A DNA stretch of 64,000 bases, taken from the NCBI GenBank assembly GCA_001939145.1, contig LSRX01000717.1, forward strand, positions 251,732 to 315,731, written 5' to 3'. The translations under genes were made by a program, and so were the position numbers. Origin of the DNA: Symbiodinium microadriaticum (taxonomy: Eukaryota > Sar > Dinophyceae > Suessiales > Symbiodiniaceae). This document shows, one piece after another, positions 54,799 through 64,000 of this stretch; position 1 is the first letter of the stretch; every line of letters begins with the position of its first letter. The notes below the pieces were generated by a model. That model was not told the origin of the DNA, ran no database searches, and saw only the letters and a list, made by a program, of their open reading frames with translations.

Positions 54799-55581
54799 TC
54801 AGCTTCCATCCTTTTTGCCATGCTCCCCCGCTGTGTTCACTGCGTGCTCGTTCAAGGTTTCGGCCTTCTCCTCACTCTTCACCACAGGGGTTCTTTCTTC
54901 CCCTTTTCTTTTCCTGGTTGTGTTCCCCGTGGCTGTAGTCGAGGGCTGCGTTGTGGAACTGCGGCTCTCCCCCTGGCTGGCTCGGAGTCGCTTGCGTATC
55001 TTCTTGACTCTTTTCAGAAGAGACTCCGCTTGCTCAGGGAAACGGCAGACATAGGCGCGCGTCTCGTCGGCTTGAAGTGGTAAATATTTGTCCACCATGC
55101 GGACCAGCTTATCAGCTGTATCCCCGACCTTGTTTCGACCACGGTGTCGCCGAAGGAACTTTCCATATGCTTGTGCTTGTGCCTTGTTGAGGATCTCCCC
55201 TGTTGAAGTGTCTTTCCATCCCCCCCGGGTTTTGACGATGAGTCTATTGATCCATTCGTCCCCCGGTCCGGGATTGTAGAGGAGCATGAGTCCCCTTCTC
55301 GTCTCGAAGCCGGTCATCTCTGACAGTGGGCGGCTCGAGCTTGCCCGACTGCTTTCCGCATTCTCCCCCGACTGTTTTGCACGGCTGCTTTGGGCAGCCT
55401 CCCCCGACTGCTTCTTTGCACGTGCGATGGGCACGTTGCCTCTCGAGGTCACGCCATGTAGTCGGCATTGTGGGTCCTGTCTATCGTGGACCTTCCTTAG
55501 TCCCACGGTGCACGTACCATCACTGTACCTGCAAAGCCTGCACCGTGCCCCCCCACCGTCCCCCTCCGCATAGGTGTTCAT
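54799..55581 (-). CDS. Basic hypothetical protein in the G-run region
   Basis: A minus-strand frame with an ATG at 55581 (the frame is open to 55635) gives about 260 residues. It opens VMNTYAEGDGGGARCRLC, has a Cys pair, Ser/Lys-rich repeats (AKKQSGEAAQSSRAKQSGEN), then a folded-looking core (DEWINRLIVKTRGGWKD, AYGKFLRRHRGRNKVGDTAD). It ends with a Lys/Glu-rich tail. The G runs are read in register as x-Gly-Glu or x-Gly-Asp codons. The protein may be nucleic-acid-binding by charge alone. A spliced-leader match lies about 390 bp upstream on the same strand. No family recognised. Confidence 0.45.
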   Translation of the reverse strand: MNTYAEGDGGGARCRLCRYSDGTCTVGLRKVHDRQDPQCRLHGVTSRGNVPIARAKKQSGEAAQSSRAKQSGENAESSRASSSRPLSEMTGFETRRGLMLLYNPGPGDEWINRLIVKTRGGWKDTSTGEILNKAQAQAYGKFLRRHRGRNKVGDTADKLVRMVDKYLPLQADETRAYVCRFPEQAESLLKRVKKIRKRLRASQGESRSSTTQPSTTATGNTTRKRKGEERTPVVKSEEKAETLNEHAVNTAGEHGKKDGS

Positions 55582-55966
55582 CACGATGTCGCCCGGCAGG
55601 AGTATCACGGACTTTGAAGTTTTGTTCTCCCCCACCCAGTGTGCAGGTTCTGTGAGTTCGGCTTGGTGGCGTAATCCAGGAAGCCCTCGATGCAGAAAGT
55701 TGTGACCTCCCCCTCAGGAATGAACCTAAAGAAGCTCTTGCAGTGCCGCGTTCCCCCTCAGGGTTGTAGAATCACGAACGTGCCGGTCACCTTTATGGCT
55801 CGGACTAAAGACCTGTTCGCGGGCCACTGCAAACCACACGGCAACGGACGATGGACTCAAGCCAACCTCCGCTCAAGGGAACGTCCACCCAAGGGAAGTA
55901 CTGGGGGACAGCCAGTACCCCCCAAGGGAAGTCCCTGAGCGCCCCCCGAAAGGAGCGGCAGGCAGA

Positions 55967-55984
55967 CTTGAGCCAAAATGGCTA
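55967..55984 (-). promoter_or_regulatory. Relict dinoflagellate spliced leader sequence
   Basis: On the minus strand the 18 bases TAGCCATTTTGGCTCAAG match exactly the 3' part of the 22-base dinoflagellate spliced leader, which is trans-spliced onto nuclear mRNAs. The first four bases are not conserved here (AGA replaces CCG). Genomic copies of this kind are known as relicts left when spliced mRNAs are reverse-transcribed back into the genome. A GA tract precedes it and the basic hypothetical gene lies downstream. Confidence 0.8.
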
Positions 55985-56140
55985 TCTCTCTCTCTCTCTC
56001 TCTGTCTCTTCTTCTCGCAGATTTGTCTGTCTCTCTTGCTTGCTCCAGAGTACAGGCACGCGGGCGGGCCTCCCCCCGTGGGACTCTGTCCATCCGGCGT
56101 CCACACCCAAGTCCGCGTGAAACAACGGGACTTCCCCCGA
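55985..56140 (+). repeat. TC-tract + GC-rich module (copy F)
   Basis: A CT tract next to the spliced-leader match is followed by CAGGCACGCGGGCGGGCCTC and CCCCCGTGGGAC. It is more divergent than copies C and D, and a hairpin is less clear. Confidence 0.45.
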
Positions 56141-57194
56141 TTGACACCTTTGGCCTTTCCTCGCAGCCTATCACCGCACATTAAGTCCTGCGAACATGCT
56201 CTGGGGCACAACACATTTCAACTGCACTCTGAGGCCGCTGCCTTTTTTGCGAGGAGACTCTCTCTAAGTTCTGAGTACTAGGCGGCAGCCCCGAGTACCG
56301 GTGAGATCTGATGCCGCGGGAGCGTGACGATCCGCTTTAGGTAAACCAGCTGAGGATCCCCTCGAAAGGTTTAGCGACGACCCCAGGTTTAGTCACAGGG
56401 TCTCTCTCTCTCTCTCTCTCTGGCTTTCATGCTCCACTTCCAGCTGTCAGGCGTACAGATGCTTTCACCCAACCTGCATGCGTCATTTAATGGGATCGTT
56501 GCGTAACGAAAGTGTCTGTGCCTGTGGGCTTCGACAGAACCTCATCTGTGCCAGGGTTCTGTTGATTGGCAACTGCATGCAAAGCTTCCCATTCTGTTCT
56601 GTCCCTGCAACAATGGCAAGGCTCTCGCGATCTTCGCAACTGCGGAGGCAGGTGCGCAAAAACAGCTGGAAAGGCGGACAGCAGCTCACCGGCGAAGGAT
56701 CCGTTTCTCTGTAGCTCCTGACGAGCAAAAGAAACAGCCATCTTCAATGGCCACCGCACGTACTGAAAGTATTCCATCCTGGGCCTGCGAACCACACATC
56801 TCTTTGTCATGCTGCAAATCTCAGGTCATGCCATGTCACCGGCACAGCTCGCACAGTCGTGCGACTCGCAAAGCACAGCATGCCAAGCATGAGGCTGTGC
56901 ATGGAAAAAAAATCGACAACCGCCACACCACCTTCATTGCAGCCTCGTTTTTGCTCAACCGGACGACTCTGCCGGATGTTGCAACTCAACATTCAACTCT
57001 TGCTCTGCAACTACTTAGCCCGCGCCCCTTGTCCCGAATCTTCTCCACAGTGGGATTATGCAGGCCGCTTCTGCGCATTGCCCCGCTGTGAGTACCCTGA
57101 AATCCCGGAATACTGTGGATCTCCCTACAATGCACCTAAAGACACGCAAGCATGGCCCGGCGCCTCTGTAACACACCCGGCCGCCCGAGCCGAC
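56141..57194. other. Unresolved; TC tract at 56401-56421
   Basis: Contains a 21-bp CT tract and otherwise unassigned sequence. Minus-strand frames near 56500-56700 are open but not recognised. They could be 3' exons of the DUF4116 gene. Confidence 0.25.
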
Positions 57195-57294
57195 ACGCGC
57201 ACCGCGTTGATGATGAAATCATGGTCTTTTCGCAGTGCGTCACTTGCAAATTCCAAGGCCAACGGGCACTCGCGAATAGCCGTCAAAACGACGT
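57195..57294 (-). CDS. DUF4116-repeat exon
   Basis: Reads DVVLTAIRECPLALEFASDA and then LRKDHDFIINAV. The pattern D-x-x-V-V-L-x-A-V/I-R-x-x-x-x-A-L-x-x-A-S-x-x-L-R-x-D is the DUF4116 repeat, a family of unknown function expanded in protists. It lies 2.9 kb downstream of the main DUF4116 cluster on the same strand and may be a distal exon or a second gene. Confidence 0.55.
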
Positions 57295-57759
57295 CACCTC
57301 GAAGTGTGCACAAGCCATTTTGCGACTCGCACACCGCAGCCGAAAGGTATACAGGCATACATGATTTTGAAGCGAGTCGCGGTCTGCTCTCAGCGACGAG
57401 CTGGCATGCCGCAGAGAAAGCCCGTTCCGCTTCACTGCTTCGGTGACCATTTCCTGCTACTGACACAAAAGCACAATTCTGGCTGAAATGCTTCATGCCA
57501 CCATCATGTTATGCCCTTGACGCGGCCGGGCATTCCCGGACATGCCTTGTCGCCACGTAATGTAGGAGATGCCTTACACGATTCGGATACCCGGGGAGAG
57601 GCCAAGCAATGCTTATTTTCAGGCTCGGAGCATGAGCGAGGGCTCTGCCTTGACTTGCGTGCACTGCTGCGAGGACGATGGCCCGATCGCTGCGCGCACC
57701 TCAGCCCATGATGTCACACCTTCAGGCGTTCTTACTCTGCTCTGCGTGCTGCGTGCCCT

Positions 57760-58000
57760 CGTCAAGTTCCTCAAGCTGAACTTCCCCAGCCGCGATGTTC
57801 GCCAGCAGTCCTTGGTGCCGCAACCAAACACACCGGGTCTGCTCAAGCGCTTGGACAAGGTCCAGGCAATGAATACTGCTTGCTTCCATGTCTCCAGCCC
57901 AGACAGGGGGAGAGCGGACAAGGCTGAGCTCCGGCTGCGTGTGGTCCACCACATCTGCAAGGATGGCATCGTCGTGCGCAACCTCCAGCTTAAGTCTGCG
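57760..58000 (-). CDS. Hypothetical exon
   Basis: After an intron-like end TTTTTCGCAG at about 58001 the minus strand reads LKLEVAHDDAILADVVDHTQ, then DMEASSIHCLDLVQALEQT and VWLRHQGLLANIAAGEVQLE. It is strongly protein-like with consistent composition, so I consider it coding. No family recognised. Position between DUF4116 exons suggests the same gene or a neighbour. Confidence 0.4.
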
Positions 58001-58571
58001 AAAAACTGAACACGTGCATTGCTCCAAGCTTATCATGTCCGAGCCTGGCCATTGGCACACAGCAACTTCTGTGCGCTGAGTTTCGTCCCTTCCTTGCGCT
58101 CGATGCGCTCCTGTCCCACTCAGTGGGCGGATACTTTATCGCACGCACATCCACAAAAGGCGGAAGCCCTCCTTCACGTCCCAGATGGTACCGTTCAGTG
58201 ACGTATTCGCCAACGAGCATACCTCGCCCCCAGTCATCGCCTCGGGTTGCGACCGTCTGAAGTCGTCACGGAAGAACACTAACGTGATTGCTTGAACAAC
58301 GTTCATGCTTGCAGACTAGCTGAGTGGCCGTCTCTTCTAATTCAGGATGTTTCAATTTCGAATCTACACGGCCCTGAATCGTGCAGGCACAGGATACGAG
58401 AGGCGGAATCCCCAAACAGGCTGCTATCAACGGGCTGGCAAAACGCAGAAAACAGAGCATCTCAAACGCGGCCGTGGTGGGGATCATAAATGGGACGCAA
58501 ACAAGTAGATTCATCTGCGAAGTGTCGTTCTTCCTGCCTACGCCACCCATCACCACCCCAAACCGCCCCAA

Positions 58572-58585
58572 CCCCCCCCCCCCCC
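58572..58585 (+). repeat. Poly-C run of 14
   Basis: A 14-base C homopolymer between A-rich flanks. It is prone to sequencing and replication slippage. Confidence 0.9.
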
Positions 58586-58689
58586 AGAAACCTGTTTGCA
58601 GTACTGCCGGCTACACCAGTAGCTGTACAGCCAGTAGGTTTTTGCACGGCTTGCAGCTCGGGAACTGCAACGATCTGCAAAGTCACGGT

Positions 58690-58870
58690 GCCCTCGAAAA
58701 GCCTGAAATCTGATTCTTCCCTTCTCAAACGCTTGTGCACACTGCTCATGCTTCGCCTTCGCATCGAAGTCGCTTGTCCTTCACTTGGCACTGCTGCCGC
58801 CATTGGTGGTCGACCAATTTCCTCCTCATCGAGCTCGTCGAAGTCGAAATACCTCAGAGGAACAGTGCAC
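58690..58870 (-). CDS. Hypothetical exons
   Basis: Minus-strand pieces read YFDFDELDEEEIG (about 58850) and, further on, VHKRLRREESDFRLFEGTVT followed by LQIVAVPELQAV. The acidic start and the strand-rich end look coding, but no family is recognised and splice sites are uncertain. Confidence 0.25.
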
Positions 58871-59120
58871 AGGTGTCTGGACACACTACTTTGACAGGCT
58901 GCTACGAAAGCTAAAAGGGATTGGGCGGCAGAGAAATTTCCTGGGAAATTCCCGTACGCATGCTTACGTACATGAGATGCTTCTTGGACCATTCTAATTG
59001 GCAGGATATGGCAGGATCAACCACCAAACTCCGAACCCTGCAAGTTCTGCAGCATGTCCTTGGTCCACGAGCGGCAGCCCGCCGAAGGCAACCCGAAACC
59101 AGTGTCAAACGCTTTACCTC

Positions 59121-59740
59121 CTAGACAAGCCACCATTTTTCAATGTCTCTCGTCGCCCATAAGCCCATGAGTGCTGAACACTCTTTGCCTTTACCAATAG
59201 AGCTCTTGCCCCTTTGTGCAGGTCTTGATGTGAGCCATTTCAGCGGGTGACAATGGGCCTCCTGGTGTCTGAAGCACCTACTAGTATGCTCTATATGCTC
59301 TACTCTAGTGGGATTCTGCTTGTATCTTGTGCGGTGGAGGGGACCGGGGTTCCCTTTCCCGCTTTCCAGGCATGCTTTCCCAAAAAGGAGCGGGGACTTC
59401 CGCCTGGACCCCATGCAAGTCATCCATGAACTGTTGATAGATCAAAACTGAAGGTCCTAGAGTGTTTGCCGGCCCCATGTCGGAGGAGCGTGACATGGCA
59501 AGGTGCAGAGTTGGCTTCTGCGACCACAGCGATGCGGCACCAGTTTGTGCAGGACTGTTATTCTCCAACACGAGCTGTGCACCTCAGTATGGCTTGCCGA
59601 TCGCGGGCGGATAAAAGCAACACTCGACAGCTCAAACTGGCCATTGCGAAGCACACTCATGCAAAATGATTAAGCTGGGCTTCAGATTTGGCAATTGGCA
59701 GTGCAACCAAAGCTGGCTCGCTTGCCGCTGGTAGCATTCA
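59121..59740. other. No supported gene
   Basis: Short frames on both strands. A possible DUF4116-like scrap (MVEHAARDFQS) lies just beyond, at about 59790 on the minus strand. Confidence 0.3.
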
Positions 59741-60162
59741 GCTGCTGCAGTGCTGACTGGAAGTCACGGGCTGCATGTTCAACCATCTGCCATGGCACTA
59801 CTGCGACAATGCATGGGAACACGGTGCTGGCGGCTGTGAGAAGACAAAAAACCAAGGGCACAAGCGCATCGTAGTTCTTGGCCCTCAGCACTGCCGTGCT
59901 CGAAAAGCGTGGCAGACGGGTCTTGAGCTGTCGTGCTGTCGGTCTTTTTCCTTCTGTCGTTCTGCTCACTGCTCACAGCAGTCAAGGGTGAAACCTCGAG
60001 GCTCAGTTGGTCGCAATCTGGTTCACTATCTGTCCTGCTAACCGCCGCTCAATGTGAAGACCGGCTGCTTTCCATCTCTTTGTCAGCACATTTTCCCATT
60101 CCTGAACGGTGAAGGAGAACACACGTTTCTGCAAACAGTTGGTGGGGTCCGGTGGGATGCGC

Positions 60163-61144
60163 CTCTTTCAGCTCGGGCCCAGCATAGGGGAGAGCTTCCT
60201 GTCTTGCAAAAGGAGGCGTGCTCTGATTACGGATGACACATTTGCCCATCCGAGCAGCTGTTGTATTCTCAATGGCCATATCAACCACTTCTTTGTCGGC
60301 CCGGAGTCTTTCCGAAGCGTGCTTCAACGCTCGACCGTTCTGCTGCACAGCTGCTGAGCACACCTCCTTCGGAAGTTCGAGAATGATCAGAACCAACGGC
60401 CCGCAAGATGCTCCTTGTCGTCACGCAAATGTTCGGCAGCATGGCGCAGTGCTTGTCCACACTGGCGCACAGCTGCAAGAACCTTGGAGAGAGATGCCAA
60501 GACCAGTGCCACAAACGGAATGAGGAACCCGCACACACCACTTGTGAAGTCAGGGACTACATCTCTGTCGGCAGCCAGTGGCTCAGCAGCCAGACCTCGC
60601 CAAAGGTGTAATTCGCCCAACTTGTGACACCAGTCCAAACAGATTGAGCCATGTAGCAGCTGTGCCATGTCGCCAAGCTGGGCATGGCACGCAAGGCAGT
60701 TCCGACTTGTCGCACAGCCGCGAGAACGACGTCCTGTGCAAGATCGCGTGCTTCCGGACCATGGTTTCTACATTTCGAAGGTGTTCTGAATCGTGCTCCA
60801 AGACACTATCCTGCCAGCAAATTCAGTTTGTGCTGTCCCATCACAACATGCATCGACACACGTTGACCTCTACTCACAGCAGCTCACTGCTCGAATCTGG
60901 CTTACGACATGACCCCAGCTGCGTGAAGCGGACGGCGAAAACCACCAGACTCCTTGTCTTGCTTCATATTTTCAGAGACGAACATAAGGGCAGTGCCATC
61001 TGCAGCGACCGCCTTCAATGCCACCTGTTTCATGATTGCGGGTGCCAAGACTTGGACGCACGTGAGGGATGCCTCTTTCTGCTCCTTCAAATCAGGTACG
61101 GCATGAATCAAAGCGCGACCATCCTTCTGCACAGCATGGGCTAC
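60163..61144 (-). CDS. DUF4116-repeat protein, seven or more exons with mini-introns
   Basis: DUF4116 repeats are about 48-residue helical units of unknown function. Minus-strand exons, in order: VAHAVQKDGRALIHA (61144-61073), VALKAVAADGTALMFVSENM (61024 to about 60950), VLEHDSEHLRN (60810-60772), DVVLAAVRQVGTAL (60733-60691), LAAEPLAADRDV (60595-60558), VLAAVRQCGQALRHAAEHL (60482-60414), VCSAAVQQNGRALKHASERL (60366 to about 60289) and EALPYAGPELKE (60198-60163). Removing the gaps restores the repeat register almost exactly. The gaps are 48 bp (GC-AG), 38 (GT-AG), 95 (GT-AG), 75 (GT-AG) and 47 (GA-AG, flanked by AAGGAG on both sides), plus larger ones. The gene's ends are not defined. Confidence 0.65.
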
Positions 61145-61628
61145 CTGGGTGTGACAGACACGGCCAGTGGAAATGCAGCCCCGCACGTGAGGATGCAGCT
61201 GCGGACTGTGAACTTGGGTCGTTTTGCACCTGTGAGCAAAGTACCGGCTTGACAGCTTAGATCACCAGCTTGGGTGCAGCGCGTGTGCATGGCACCTCCA
61301 CGGCTGCAGCTCCCCACAATGCAAGGTTCGCGCCGGGTCGAAGGAGTTCGTTTTCCTCCTACAATGGTTCCACCGGCGATATTGTTGATTAGCGTGTGAC
61401 TAGTGCTACACACGCTATTTCATTCGCACGCACCTCCGTTTCTTCCCCTGCATCGGCCATAGTGCATGGGCTCCGCGCGGCAAGACGCAAAAACAACACT
61501 TGCAACTTTGCTGCATGAACCTTCTTGGATAAATTTCTGCTAGCAAGGCCCTCAGTTGTTCTGGCGGCAAAATGTGCTTGTGTTGACTTGATTTGACCTG
61601 CCAACTGCTGTCTACGGCGGTGGCACGC
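61145..61628. other. Flank between DUF4116 gene and LINE end
   Basis: No convincing exon. It includes the 3' flank of the LINE (minus strand) and probably upstream sequence of the DUF4116 gene. Confidence 0.35.
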
Positions 61629-62940
61629 CTACGCACGGGCAGGGAGGCGGCTGGGCTCAGGAGCCTCCTGCCAGCGAGCATCTGCAAGGAGCTCGTGCAG
61701 AGCTGGCGGCGGGCCAGCAGCACCAAGCTCCGACTGGAGGGGGAGCTCCAGGAAAGTGGCCGCGAGCGCACGCTACGCCGCAACGGAGATGAGGCCACTC
61801 CAGCGGAGAACCCATGCTGCTTGGGCGGAGTTGCGGACAGTGGCAGGGGCACTGGCTGCGCGCGGGCGAGGAGGCGAACAAAGGTGGCGGCTTCCTCAGC
61901 CCAGAGTCCTCCAACCTCGAGACCAAACACGACCAGGCGACAGCGGCGGCTGCGGTCGATCTCGGGGTACTTTTGCCGGCGTTTGCGTCGCGCGGCATTG
62001 CGGACGGCCCAACCCGGGTGGTTGTCGGCTCCGTCATGCGGGCGGCCATCGCGGGTCACCGGGCTGACGAGCGTGGCATCAACGGCAAGTTGCGCGCCGT
62101 GCCAAAGCGGTAGGCCGTTGCAGACGACCTCGATGCGCCGCGCATCGTGGACCAGCACATCAATGTTCATGGCGGCTAGCGCGACATTGCGTCCGACCCG
62201 CGCCCCGGCTTCTTGGCAGACGCGGGCGATGGCGCGTTCGAGGGGTAAGGCTCGGGAGGCGAGCACGCCTGATGTGGAGCATGCAGCTCGATGGTCTCCG
62301 TACGCATCGAGCGCGCCGCGGCAGGAGCAGCTGCGCGGGCCAAGCGGGAGGGGCATGCGCAGGCGGCGCAGGAGCAGGACGACGGAAGTGTGAGTCGGGC
62401 ATTGAAAGCACGAGCCGCATGAGGACCGGCTTGCGAGAGCAGCAGCGCTCGGGACGCAGGGGACAAGTCAGTGCGTCTCGAGTGCGAGCTCATCGCAAGC
62501 GTGGGAGGCTCTGCGCTGCCATCCACGCAGGAAATCGGCGGGCTCGTCGTGTCGGGAGTGCAGGCCCGGAGAGGGCCTCATCAGGCCGGCACTGCGTAGC
62601 CTTGTGTGGTCAAGCAAGCCGCTGCCTGTGTTGCAGCCAACAGCGAAAGCATGCGAAGGCAACCGCGCAGCTCTGTCGTCGCGTAAGGCTGCGAGCAGGC
62701 GCGCTCCGCAGCTGAGAGACCCGGGCTTGGATGACCGGCAGGGTGTCCATCCAAGAGGCCCAGTAAGCTGCGTGGCGGTCGGTATCAGCTGCTTGCAGAC
62801 CGAGTCAACCGCAGCGCGAGTCGTTGGGGGGGGAGCGGTGCGTCCGCCAGGCCGAAGAGCGCTGAGAGGCAGCAGCCGACGGCCGCGTCATGCGAGGAAG
62901 CATAGGCTGCTGTCGTAGCGGGGGGCAACATGCTCAAACG
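61629..62940 (-). pseudogene. LINE retrotransposon, C-terminal half, broken
   Basis: Minus-strand remains of a non-LTR element common in dinoflagellates. In order: LPPATTAAYASSHDAAVGCC (about 62930), GWQRRAS (about 62530), SPASRALLLSQAGPHAARAF (about 62460), then a frame change near 62395. After it come the zinc-knuckle CSCRGALDAYGDHRAAC (from 62329) and a nuclease-like core RRIEVVCNGLPLWHGAQLAV with DATLVSPV. VVFGLEVGG and EEAATFVRLLARAQ follow, and finally, in a third frame, a conserved tail ending at a stop at 61629-61631. A TAG at 61773-61775 interrupts the tail. At least three frame changes mean it is dead. The catalytic reverse transcriptase motifs are not in this part. Confidence 0.7.
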
Positions 62941-63386
62941 ATCTTGGTTCAAGCTCATGCTGAGATGTCGTTGCGCCGTGCCGCCATGCGGCCTTCTAAG
63001 ATGCGAACGTATGCATTGAAGAATCACGTTTTGCCGTCCGTGCCACAGCGCCCTGCGTGATGGCACACCGCCCAAAGCGCCACAAGATAAAGTTCTGGCC
63101 GTGGTGTTTGTGCCAACGACTGATTTTTACGGCCTATGTGCCATCAGCACTCGCATCGTTACCCCCACAGGCGTGCGGCAGGTACCATAGTCGTGCTCCC
63201 TGCGGCCGCAGGCCCGCAACACAGAACAGCCGTTGGTGCGGCCGCCCAGAAATTGTCAGTGGCGGCGGCCAAAAACTGGACCAAGGTCAAAAAGGATCGC
63301 CCTGCGACCGAGCGCCACTGACCCGGCCTCAGCGTCGTTTGAAAGCCTTTGCGGAAAACCGTTGCTCCAGAACACAGAGAGCGAGC

Positions 63387-63425
<39 letters not shown>

Positions 63426-63600
63426 CAAGCCAAGCAAAACATCCGTCCTTGCTGCGGCCGTGCGGGGTGCTGCCGGCACCCGCTGCTTCAGGCCTTTTTT
63501 TCCAAGCCTTTTGTATCAATTTTCTTTTGCCACCTCTCTGAATCTGCGCAGTCACGCGGCGTAGGAGTGTAGGAGCGACGCGGGCACCTTTGTGCAAGTG
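62941..63600. other. Sequence interrupting the LINE
   Basis: About 650 bp separate the LINE pieces AAPRVTY (about 63640) and LPPATTAAYASSHD (about 62930), which should be nearly adjacent. It holds a GA microsatellite (63384-63424) and no recognisable gene. It is probably a later insertion. Confidence 0.4.
63384..63424 (+). repeat. (GA)n microsatellite
   Basis: About 40 bp of GAGA, the reverse of the TC tracts elsewhere in the window. Confidence 0.95.
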
Positions 63601-63750
63601 CAAAAGGCGTGCAAACAGAAGAAAGAAGAGGTACGTGACACGCGGAGCAGCACAAGGGTACAGCAACAGCCATGCCGCCTGAAAATCTGAGACAAGCGGG
63701 ATGCGCTGTTGGACGTAGGCGTCGCTGCCAAAAAGCGCACTAACAACAGT
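63601..63750 (-). pseudogene. LINE retrotransposon, upstream fragment
   Basis: Minus-strand LFGSDAYVQQRIPLVSDFQA followed by AWLLLYPCAAPRVTY is the segment that in these LINEs follows the reverse transcriptase and precedes the LPPA block found at 62.93 kb. Reading stays open past it, but the sequence no longer resembles the element. Confidence 0.6.
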
Positions 63751-64000
63751 GAGTGCCTGATGAGCTGGCGAAAACACCCAATCGTCGACCCCTTGGGGGA
63801 CGCTTTGCCGGCCGCCGACGCCAATCCCACCGTTCCTTCTGTCGTGCAGGATGTGCCGGATGCGTTGCTGGACCCACCGGCCGACTTTGCGCGTCCGGCG
63901 GGTTGCAACTGAAGCCGGCCCTCGTGCAACCGTTCTGTCCATGGACGCGGCTTTTTTTAGAAAAAAAAAAATATATTTTTGGTGCCATATGATCACGCTG
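63751..64000. other. Window edge, unassigned
   Basis: Open on both strands but not matched. It should contain the upstream reverse transcriptase of the LINE if the copy were complete; I do not see it. An A-rich tract is at 63959-63976. Confidence 0.3.

Larger units (their letters stand above)
53060..56140 (-). repeat. Strand-biased comb of GGGGG(A) runs
   Basis: About 38 runs of five or more C on the plus strand (G on the minus strand) occur in 3.1 kb, at typical spacings of 35-90 bp, nearly always preceded by T. Runs of five or more G on the plus strand are very few. At this base composition I would expect roughly four or five C runs by chance. The runs continue through coding and noncoding parts alike. 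Confidence 0.75.

Overview
This window is eukaryotic nuclear DNA, most probably from a dinoflagellate, with Symbiodiniaceae the best guess. The evidence is an 18-base exact match to the dinoflagellate spliced leader at 55967-55984 (minus strand), exons bounded by GT, GC and GA donors with AG acceptors, degenerate TTTAGGG-like G-rich repeats, and retroelements of the kind that fill dinoflagellate genomes. Almost every recognisable host exon lies on the minus strand, which fits the unidirectional gene order of dinoflagellates. Nothing suggests bacterial operons, rRNA, tRNA or CRISPR.

Layout. 0-6.5 kb: weak hypothetical exons only. 6.6-7.1 kb: a choline-transporter-like (SLC44/CTL) N-terminal exon, minus strand. 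11.4-21.6 kb: a many-exon minus-strand gene for UPF2/NMD2, the MIF4G scaffold of nonsense-mediated mRNA decay. It was recognised from about fifteen short exons in the right order, from the first MIF4G domain to the C-terminal UPF1-binding segment. 21.6-24.6 kb: long microsatellites. 27.7-29.4 kb: a methyltransferase-like exon pair and a pentatricopeptide-repeat (PPR) gene, minus strand. 30.2-38.7 kb: a gene-poor mosaic of degenerate AACCT/AGGTT repeat that switches strand many times. It carries duplicated GC-rich and TTTAGGG-like modules, a zinc-finger transposase-like fragment, and a two-exon helical gene fragment.

40.0-47.8 kb: a compact run of plus-strand reading frames, opposite to the host genes. 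An endonuclease of the GIY-YIG fold is followed by a reverse transcriptase, as in Penelope-like elements with an N-terminal endonuclease. Downstream come a Pro-rich protein with a possible ADP-ribosyltransferase-like C-terminus, a ubiquitin-like protein and F-box-like pieces. If all belong to one element, it would be a retroelement carrying ubiquitin-pathway-like cargo, and I consider it the best candidate for an undescribed system here.

48.2-56.4 kb: repeated TC-tract plus GC-rich hairpin modules, and a 3-kb stretch with a strand-specific comb of GGGGG(A) runs. The comb includes a 261-residue basic open frame and the spliced-leader relict just upstream of it. 57-61.2 kb: a DUF4116-repeat gene, minus strand, with introns of 38-95 bp. 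61.6-63.75 kb: a broken LINE 3' half, minus strand, itself split by about 0.65 kb of other sequence. Exon boundaries are read by eye and carry an uncertainty of a few bases unless stated.
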